Both the position numbers and the translations under genes were made by a program. A stretch of DNA of 21,432 nucleotides from JAHFOW01 sp964370795 (GTDB lineage: Bacteria; Planctomycetota; Brocadiia; Brocadiales; Brocadiaceae), in NCBI GenBank assembly GCA_964370795.1, contig CAYJME010000036.1, positions 1-21,432 on the forward strand. The letters run 5' to 3'. Positions 15,261-21,432 of this stretch are shown one piece after another (position 1 is the stretch's first letter; each line of letters begins with the position of its first letter). The notes below the pieces were generated by a model. It was not told the origin of the DNA. It worked only from the letters and a program-made list of their open reading frames with translations, and made no database searches.

Positions 15261-16921
15261 TAAAGTGTACTGGATGGGTATTGAATAGTTCCTGCCAAAA
15301 ACATTACCTACGAATAATTTCAGCCTTTTATTTTTTACTCACCCTATTCTCAGTGCATTTAATATCGGTTAATGCTGCTGATAGAACTAATATCCCTTTA
15401 AAAAACTGGGGTGGATTTGCCATTGAACGTTCATGGATTTATGATGCCCTTGAAAAAATAGTCCTTGCAGGGCTGGCAGATCACGCAATCCTCAATACCA
15501 AACCGATAAGTAGGATGGAAGCTGCAAGGGTTATAGCTCAAGCAGTACGTAAGTTGGAACAAAATCAATACGGTGATTATAACGATCGTGGTTATTTAGA
15601 AGATTTACTCTACCAGCTTGTGAAAGAGTTCGGCCCTGAATTGGCTGAAATGGGGGTTAAAACACATCTCAACTATGACGCAAAAACGGGGTTTTTGAGT
15701 TTAAAACCCATTGATCACGTTCAATTTGGAAGCACTTACGCAAACAACTCGCAGACGCTCATTAATCAATCGGGGCAAGGTGTAAACAAAGGGGTGAATG
15801 GAGATTTAACAATGGATGGAAGAGGAGGAGTTGGAGATTATGTGTCATTATACTACCAACCGGAATTTTCTGTCAATGAAGATGATAGCCAGGGCAGGTT
15901 GCAAGTTGGTTATGGAAAACTCACTTTCTTGAATACAGAGATCGAAGTTGGTCGCGATAGTCTTTGGTGGGGACCAGGATTTCGCGGTTCAATGCTCTTC
16001 TCTAACAATGCGTCGCCACTTAATCAAGTACGGATAGGGTCAGCAGAACCTTTTCTCCTTCCATCATTTTTGAGTTATATTGGACCCATGAAAGCCACAT
16101 TTTTAGTTGGCCAACTTGGAGATAGAAGTCAAAATCCAAATGATTTTCCCGATGCAATGGTGGGAGCTTATCGTCTCAGCATGGCGCCGTTTAAATATGT
16201 GGAGATAGGCCATGGGCGTTCCTTCCAATTTGGTGGAGATGGTCGAGGTTTTACTTTCGCAGATTTCCCGGGCGCTCTTTTTCAAACCACAACATCAGAG
16301 GGCGCTGACAATCCAAATAATCCGAGAAATATTAACAATCTGTTATCGTTTGACATTACCATAAGAATTCCCAACGTACAACGATATATATTTATTGCCC
16401 GAGATGCAGCTATTTATGGTGAAATGGGTTATGATGATACGAAACATGGATTTATTATTCCAAATCAACCAGGAGGACTTGTTGGTACGTATCTCACAGG
16501 GTTTTTATGGGACCCGTATCTCGACCTTCGTCTTGAATATGCCCAAAGCACTCCGATCATGTTTACTCATCATCTTTATAAAGATGGATATACTTACAAA
16601 GATGCCGTGCTTTCTCATTTTATTGGGACAGATGGAAGTGAACTATATGGCCGTTTAACTCATTGGATTACGCATGATATCCTTGTAGGATTTGATGCAA
16701 GCCGGGCAAGGATTGGTTCAACGCAATACGTTAAAAAGGGGGCTGAAGGCCCGCCTCGCGAAAAACGGGACTCACTCGGACTCGATGTTTCCTATCGCTT
16801 TACAGAGTGTGACTCAATCTTTATCGGATATGATTTATCACGCATTACTAATCGCGGTTTTATTGCCGACGATCCGGAATTCGACCATATTTTCGGCATT
16901 GAGTATACCCACGCATTTTAA
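15251..16921 (+). CDS. Wzi-like capsule assembly outer-membrane protein with SLH-like N-terminus
   Basis: A 556-residue protein with a signal-like hydrophobic stretch (about 22-40, cleavage near NAA-DR). Residues 60-102 (IERSWIYDALEKIVLAGLADH...ISRMEAARVIAQAV) resemble an S-layer-homology-type module. The rest is a Wzi-family beta-barrel. Its signature is VGRDSLWWGPGFRGSMLFSN at about 233-252, then ASPLNQVRIGSAEPF. In the known family, Wzi binds capsular polysaccharide at the surface and helps attach it. The C-terminus (FDHIFGIEYTHAF) ends in phenylalanine as outer-membrane barrels do. It overlaps the Wzz-like gene by 10 bases, so the two are probably translationally coupled. The 20-odd residues before the hydrophobic core are longer than usual, and the true start could be later. 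Confidence 0.88.
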   Translation: MSVIKCTGWVLNSSCQKHYLRIISAFYFLLTLFSVHLISVNAADRTNIPLKNWGGFAIERSWIYDALEKIVLAGLADHAILNTKPISRMEAARVIAQAVRKLEQNQYGDYNDRGYLEDLLYQLVKEFGPELAEMGVKTHLNYDAKTGFLSLKPIDHVQFGSTYANNSQTLINQSGQGVNKGVNGDLTMDGRGGVGDYVSLYYQPEFSVNEDDSQGRLQVGYGKLTFLNTEIEVGRDSLWWGPGFRGSMLFSNNASPLNQVRIGSAEPFLLPSFLSYIGPMKATFLVGQLGDRSQNPNDFPDAMVGAYRLSMAPFKYVEIGHGRSFQFGGDGRGFTFADFPGALFQTTTSEGADNPNNPRNINNLLSFDITIRIPNVQRYIFIARDAAIYGEMGYDDTKHGFIIPNQPGGLVGTYLTGFLWDPYLDLRLEYAQSTPIMFTHHLYKDGYTYKDAVLSHFIGTDGSELYGRLTHWITHDILVGFDASRARIGSTQYVKKGAEGPPREKRDSLGLDVSYRFTECDSIFIGYDLSRITNRGFIADDPEFDHIFGIEYTHAF

Positions 16922-16963
16922 AACGGCGTACCGACCAAAAGAAATACACAATTCTGCCTCTTT

Positions 16964-18046
16964 TTATTTACGTGGTTCTGATACCCCTGCCTCGTGAAAC
17001 GTTACCATTTCATTGAGCAATTTCACTCCCGCTTCGACCATGCTTATACCCAGCGCAGCGCCCGTGCCTTCTCCTAATCTCATATTAAGATCTAATAAGG
17101 GTATTTTTTTCAAAAGTTTTAACATTATCTTGTGTCCCTGTTCTGCTGAGACATGTGCGGCAATCAAATACTTATTTACTTTTGGTTCTATTGAGCACGC
17201 TATCAAGGCGCCTGCCGTTGAAATAAAACCATCGAGAACAACAGGAATATGATGGCGTGCAGCGCCTAAACATAAACCGGCAATACCGCCGATTTCAAAC
17301 CCCCCTATCTTTGTTAACACATCTATTGGATCATCAGGATTGGGTTGATTTATTTCAATCGCCTTTTTTATAATATGAACCTTTCTTCGTAACAATTCAT
17401 CACTTAAACCTGTACCACGTCCGGTTGCCTGTTCAACGTCCAGTTTACCGAGAACTGCAAGGATCGCGCTGCTGGGAGTTGTATTAGCAATTCCCATATC
17501 ACCCGTGCCTATAATATCCAATCCTTCTTTAATCTCCGCCTCGATTAATTCTATGCCACCCTCAATTGATTTAACTGCATCTTCCCTTGACATGGCAGGT
17601 CCAACGGCCATATTTCTTGTGCCAGCCCCGATTTTCTTTATTTTCAACCGCCGGTCTTTCGTTAAGACATTGAGCGATTGTGTATCCACCGGTGACGCAA
17701 CTCCGCAATCAACCACAATTACCTGGGCGCCGATATGACGTGCCAGGATATTGATAGCAGCCCCCCCTTCCATGAAATTTTTCACCATTTGCAGGGTAAC
17801 TTCCTGGGGAAAGGCGCTTACGCCTTCTGCTGCAACCCCATGGTCGCCTGCCATGGTAAATATTTTTTTATATTTTATTGTGCAGTTTACGGTGTCCTTG
17901 ATAGAGGCATACAACGTAGCCAACTCTTCCAGTCTTCCAAGACTTCCCGATGGTATGGCAAAAGAATTAAACCGTGACTTAATATTTCCGTTTGAATCTA
18001 TCCGGATATTATCAATGTGTTCTAAAGTATTTTTTAAAATGTTCAT
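16964..18046 (-). CDS. cobT: Nicotinate-nucleotide--dimethylbenzimidazole phosphoribosyltransferase
   Basis: Cytoplasmic enzyme of lower-ligand assembly in cobalamin synthesis. It transfers phosphoribose from nicotinate mononucleotide to 5,6-dimethylbenzimidazole to give alpha-ribazole phosphate. The 360-residue length is normal. Motifs are PSGSLGRLEELA at 32-43, FTMAGDHGVAAEGVSAFP at 63-80, IIGTGDMGIANTTPSSA at 178-194, KIGGFEIGGIAGL at 246-258 and RLGEGTGAALG at 323-333, where E326 corresponds to the known catalytic glutamate. It stands alone here, convergent with the Wzi-like gene and divergent from the ATPase gene. No cobalamin riboswitch was recognised in the 154-base upstream region, which is too short for a typical one. 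The ATG at 18046 lacks a clear Shine-Dalgarno. Confidence 0.97.
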   Translation of the reverse strand: MNILKNTLEHIDNIRIDSNGNIKSRFNSFAIPSGSLGRLEELATLYASIKDTVNCTIKYKKIFTMAGDHGVAAEGVSAFPQEVTLQMVKNFMEGGAAINILARHIGAQVIVVDCGVASPVDTQSLNVLTKDRRLKIKKIGAGTRNMAVGPAMSREDAVKSIEGGIELIEAEIKEGLDIIGTGDMGIANTTPSSAILAVLGKLDVEQATGRGTGLSDELLRRKVHIIKKAIEINQPNPDDPIDVLTKIGGFEIGGIAGLCLGAARHHIPVVLDGFISTAGALIACSIEPKVNKYLIAAHVSAEQGHKIMLKLLKKIPLLDLNMRLGEGTGAALGISMVEAGVKLLNEMVTFHEAGVSEPRK

Positions 18047-18092
18047 GTTATTGTCATAATGAGGTTATAATAAAAAAGCAAAAAACAGAAAA

Positions 18093-18121
18093 TTGATGCT
18101 TACATCATAGTATAGTATAAT
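18093..18121 (+). promoter_or_regulatory. Putative sigma-70 promoter for the tandem ATPase genes
   Basis: TTGATG at 18093-18098, a 17-base spacer, then a perfect TATAAT at 18116-18121. The leader to the ATG at 18201 would be about 72 bases. This is the best promoter-like match in the window. Confidence 0.55.
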
Positions 18122-18200
18122 TCGGGTTCATTTCATCATTTAAACAATGAATAAAACGAAAACTTTTTTATTGTAATGAAATAATAGAAACAAATTCAAC

Positions 18201-19919
18201 ATGAAAACACCCATTTATCAAGTAGAAGACGCCTTGTTAAATACCGGTTTAATTACGAGAGAGCAATTAAACAAGGCCAATGATATTCGAAAAAGAGACT
18301 CTATACGATTGGAAGATGCGCTGGTTAAGTTGGGATACGCGACATATTCAGAAATCTTTCATTGTCTTGCCTCATACTATGATTCAACCCTTGTTGATCT
18401 TGATAAAATGGATGTTCCCCAGGGTGTCATTGATTTATTACCCGCACAATTCGTAAAGAAACACAATATTTTACCCATATCAAAAGTCAACAATGTCATT
18501 ACTGTCGCTGTTGGCGGTCATCCGGATCTTGCGTTGATTGACAACGTGCGATTTATGCTCAACTCAGATATAAAATATGTCCTTGCATTACCTGAGAGTC
18601 TGAGGAATGCCATTCGCAAGTACTATGATAAAGAATACACAGAAAGCGTAGATGTATTATTAAGGGAACTTACCATTCTTAGGCCACCGGGCGCGGAGGA
18701 GGGCATTGAGGCATTTGAAACACAGCTTGGCGAATCAATATCGATTGAAGATGAAGGTCCCATTATTCAACTGGTTTCATTAATTATTAATAGGGCCGTG
18801 GCCTCCCGTGCGAGCGATATACACATTGAACCTATGTCTAATCGACTACGGGTTCGATACCGTATCGACGGGGTATGCCATGAGGCGCATGTGCTTCCCA
18901 AGCGTTTACAGGACCCCATTATTTCCAGGATTAAAATATTGTCTAACATGGACATTTCGGAAAAAAGGAGACCGCAGGACGGCCGTATCAGCATTAAATA
19001 TGAAGGTAAGGAATTGGATATCCGCGTGTCCTCTTTAAATTCTATTTATGGCGAAAGCCTGGTTATGCGTCTCCTTGAAAAATCCATGGCCATGAAGAGT
19101 CTTAAAAACCTGGGATTTTACGAGAATGATTACGCCCGTTTCCAAGCCATCATCAAACGACCCAATGGCATATTGCTCCTTACCGGTCCAACAGGGAGCG
19201 GAAAGACAACCACGCTCTATGCCGCCATTCACGAACTGAATAAAACAGATACAAAAATTATTACGGCCGAAGACCCTGTGGAATACACCATTCCTGGTAT
19301 TAATCAATCGGAAATTAACGAAAAGAGTGGTTTTAATTTTCCCATCGTGCTCAGAACTATGTTGAGGCAGGATCCAAATATTATTCTTGTCGGCGAGATT
19401 CGTGACGCAGAAACAGCGGATACTGCTATTGCAGCCGCTTTAACGGGACATCTCGTACTCAGCACCCTCCACACAAACGACGCCCCTTCTGCCATTACCC
19501 GACTGATTGATATGGGTATAAAGTCCTTTCTTGTTGCAACCTCATTGCAGGGTGTAATGGCCCAACGTTTGGTACGGACGCTCTGTATCCATTGTAAAGA
19601 GCCCGTCAACTACGATCCTCAACAATTAACCGAAATGGGGTTTGAAATCGATGCATTAACGGACTTTACCTTTTATAAAGGAAAGGGATGCAAGAACTGT
19701 AATAATATTGGGTATTTTGGCAGGATGGGAGTTTATGAGTTACTGGACATGAATGAGACGTTACGTGATATGGTATACAGAATGGCTGAAAACGATGAGA
19801 TCAAAAAGGCCGCCAGGTCATTCGGTATGACAACCCTGAAAGAAGACGGTTTGAAGAAGGCCAAGGATGGCAAAACCACGGTAGAGGAGGTATTTCGTAT
19901 CGTAGGAATAGAGGACTAA
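18201..19919 (+). CDS. PilB/GspE-type secretion or pilus assembly ATPase
   Basis: A 572-residue cytoplasmic hexameric ATPase of the type II secretion/type IV pilus family. An N-terminal MshEN-like/GspE N-domain spans about 8-140 (LLNTGLITREQLNKA). The ATPase core has DIHIEP at 206-211, RRPQDGRIS at 256-264, Walker A GPTGSGKT at 329-336, Asp box ITAEDPVEY, Walker B NIILVGEIRD at 393-402 and His box GHLVLSTLHTND. The zinc tetracysteine is C462, C465, C497 and C500. All catalytic motifs are present. The ATG at 18201 has no clear Shine-Dalgarno but sits behind a good sigma-70-like promoter. A second ATPase of the same family follows two bases after the stop. GspE or PilB cannot be settled without the downstream genes. 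Confidence 0.93.
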   Translation: MKTPIYQVEDALLNTGLITREQLNKANDIRKRDSIRLEDALVKLGYATYSEIFHCLASYYDSTLVDLDKMDVPQGVIDLLPAQFVKKHNILPISKVNNVITVAVGGHPDLALIDNVRFMLNSDIKYVLALPESLRNAIRKYYDKEYTESVDVLLRELTILRPPGAEEGIEAFETQLGESISIEDEGPIIQLVSLIINRAVASRASDIHIEPMSNRLRVRYRIDGVCHEAHVLPKRLQDPIISRIKILSNMDISEKRRPQDGRISIKYEGKELDIRVSSLNSIYGESLVMRLLEKSMAMKSLKNLGFYENDYARFQAIIKRPNGILLLTGPTGSGKTTTLYAAIHELNKTDTKIITAEDPVEYTIPGINQSEINEKSGFNFPIVLRTMLRQDPNIILVGEIRDAETADTAIAAALTGHLVLSTLHTNDAPSAITRLIDMGIKSFLVATSLQGVMAQRLVRTLCIHCKEPVNYDPQQLTEMGFEIDALTDFTFYKGKGCKNCNNIGYFGRMGVYELLDMNETLRDMVYRMAENDEIKKAARSFGMTTLKEDGLKKAKDGKTTVEEVFRIVGIED

Positions 19920-19921
19920 CC

Positions 19922-21432
19922 ATGCAATTAAAAGAAAAAACAAATGTAAAAACTGACGCCAAAAGGAGATTGTTTGGTCAGATACTCAAAGATAAAGGTC
20001 TGGTTACCGAAAATCAAATCCTGGAAGCGCTGGCAGTTCAAAAACAGAAAGGCGGTTTAATAGGTGATATCCTCGTTGACCTCCAGTATATAACGAACGA
20101 GCAGATACTCCATGCCCTGAGTGAATACCTTGGATTAGAAATCATCGACATTGAAGATATGAGTATATCTCCTGAAATAATTAATATGGTACCCCCCGCC
20201 ATTGCCCAGCTCTACCGTATCGTTCCTGTCAAATTTACTGATGATACGGTCACCATTGTCCTTGCAGATGCATTAAATTACCAAATCCTCGATGATTTGA
20301 GATTGATCCTGAAGCACTCAATAAAACCAGCCCTTTGCCATAAAGAGCATATTAATCATGCACTGGAAAAATACTATCCGCATAGACACGAATCCATTGA
20401 ACAATTATTATTAGAATTCGGTGGAGAATGTGTGTCTCTTAAAACAACAAAAGATGATTACATTGATATTGAAGAATTAAGAAAATTGTCAGATGCGGCG
20501 CCGGTAAAAAAATGGGTTGGCCTCATGTTGCTGGATGCGGTATCCGACAAGGCAAGCGACATCCACTTTGAGTCGTTTGAAGATGGGTTCAAGGTGAGAT
20601 ACCGCATCGATGGCATTCTCTACGAAAAAATTTCTCCGCCAAAACAAATGGGAATACCGATTATTTCCCGGTTAAAGCTTATATCCGGTATGGATATTTC
20701 TGTACGGAGATTACCGCAGGATGGCCGTGTTCAGATCAATGTTGGCGGAACATTCGTTGACCTGCGTGTCTCTACACTCCCGACAAAATATGGAGAAAGC
20801 GTTGTCATGCGTCTCCTGAATAAATCTTTAGTGCCCCTTAACATGGAGACGTTAGGATTTCGCCCGGAAGAATTAATATTGATGCGTCAATTGATGGTCA
20901 AGCCGAATGGAATAATTCTTGTCACAGGCCCCACGGGTTCAGGGAAAACAACGAGTTTGTACGCAGCTTTAAATTTTTTAAACGACATCAACACGAAGAT
21001 TATTACCACTGAAGACCCGGTGGAATATGATATTGACGGACTCATTCAGGTTCAGGTGAACCCGGTAATTGGGGTGACATTTGCGAATTGCCTGAGGGCT
21101 ATTTTAAGACAAGACCCGGACATTATCCTTGTGGGAGAAATCAGGGATGAGGAAACAGCCCGTATTGCAATACAATCTGCATTGACAGGACACCTGGTTT
21201 TTAGTACATTACATACAAACGATGCGCCTACCACCGTAACACGCCTTGTAGATATGGGTATCAAGCCTTATCTTATTGCCGCTACCGTAGAGGGTGTTAT
21301 TAGCCAGAGACTGGTACGAAAGATATGTACAAAATGTAAAGAAGAATACGTGCCGTCTAAAGAGTCCTTAATGGAATTGAACCTTACGGAGCAGGATGTA
21401 CAAGGAAAGAAATTCTTTCGTGGTAAAGGCTG
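19922..21432 (+). CDS. Second PilB/GspE-type ATPase, cut by window edge
   Basis: The frame is open from the ATG at 19922 to the end of the window (503 full codons); GAGGA sits six bases upstream of the start. The N-terminal MshEN-like domain (RLFGQILKDKGLVTENQILEA at about 16-36, IGDILVDLQYITNEQ) is followed by the ATPase core. This has SDKASDIHFESFEDG, RRLPQDGRVQI, Walker A GPTGSGKT at 336-343, TTEDPVEYD, Walker B DIILVGEIRDEETA, GHLVFSTLHTNDAP and the first zinc CxxC at 469-472. The window ends at the expected second CxxC. It is similar to, but clearly diverged from, the ATPase just upstream, which ends two bases earlier, so the two are one operon. Such pairs occur where secretion and pilus systems, or two motors of one system, are encoded together. 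Confidence 0.93.
   Translation, partial: MQLKEKTNVKTDAKRRLFGQILKDKGLVTENQILEALAVQKQKGGLIGDILVDLQYITNEQILHALSEYLGLEIIDIEDMSISPEIINMVPPAIAQLYRIVPVKFTDDTVTIVLADALNYQILDDLRLILKHSIKPALCHKEHINHALEKYYPHRHESIEQLLLEFGGECVSLKTTKDDYIDIEELRKLSDAAPVKKWVGLMLLDAVSDKASDIHFESFEDGFKVRYRIDGILYEKISPPKQMGIPIISRLKLISGMDISVRRLPQDGRVQINVGGTFVDLRVSTLPTKYGESVVMRLLNKSLVPLNMETLGFRPEELILMRQLMVKPNGIILVTGPTGSGKTTSLYAALNFLNDINTKIITTEDPVEYDIDGLIQVQVNPVIGVTFANCLRAILRQDPDIILVGEIRDEETARIAIQSALTGHLVFSTLHTNDAPTTVTRLVDMGIKPYLIAATVEGVISQRLVRKICTKCKEEYVPSKESLMELNLTEQDVQGKKFFRGKG

Noticed and set aside
18047..18200. Cobalamin riboswitch upstream of cobT
   Set aside because: The divergent spacer is only 154 bases, AT-rich, and shows no B12-box-like or multi-stem structure that I can recognise.
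1..21432. CRISPR arrays, tRNA or rRNA genes, transposases, phage genes
   Set aside because: No regularly spaced direct repeats, cloverleaf-like sequences, rRNA signatures or transposase/integrase motifs were seen on either strand.

Overview
The window reads as AT-rich chromosomal DNA from a Gram-negative (outer-membrane) bacterium. Two-membrane envelope genes (a Wza-like exporter, a Wzi-like barrel, a LolA-like carrier, a BBP2-type barrel) occur with a CobT, PilB/GspE-type ATPases and a possible futalosine-pathway deaminase. This mix would fit a planctomycete of the anammox type (Brocadiales). That placement is an inference from gene content and style; there is no rRNA or other marker here. 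A run of ten N at 12776-12785 shows that this is a scaffold with an assembly gap.

Layout. (1) 1-3996, plus strand: a bacterial tyrosine kinase of the CpsD/CapB type with a tyrosine-rich tail, an O-antigen ligase/polymerase-like membrane protein, and a membrane-anchored TPR protein. (2) 4009-7680, minus strand: three genes transcribed from right to left. They encode a secreted protein with two FlgO/CsgG-like domains and a C-terminal jelly-roll-like domain, an outer-membrane beta-barrel with a TTG start, and a family 2 glycosyltransferase. The last appears to start at a CTG that overlaps the TGA stop of the barrel gene. (3) 7915-11632: probably housekeeping genes, namely a YkgJ-type cysteine-cluster protein, a palindromic repeat element, an amidohydrolase, a HAD phosphatase and a LolA-like carrier. 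(4) 11796-16921, plus strand: the export machine, with a Wza-like multi-SLBB protein broken by the N gap, a Wzz/GumC chain-length protein without a kinase domain, and a Wzi-like barrel with an SLH-like N-terminus. (5) 16964-18046, minus strand: cobT. (6) 18201-21432, plus strand: two tandem PilB/GspE-type ATPases, the second cut by the window edge.

How they fit together (inference). Blocks 1 and 4 are the two halves of a Wzy-dependent exopolysaccharide system: kinase, polymerase or ligase, chain-length protein, outer-membrane exporter and surface barrel. About 7.8 kb of other genes separate them. The kinase and the Wzz/GumC protein are separate polypeptides and should form the split BY-kinase arrangement. 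Block 2 may be an accessory outer-membrane and glycan module of the same system. It is the least familiar part of the window, because of its domain combination and its unusual start codons. No tRNA, rRNA, CRISPR array, transposase or riboswitch was seen.
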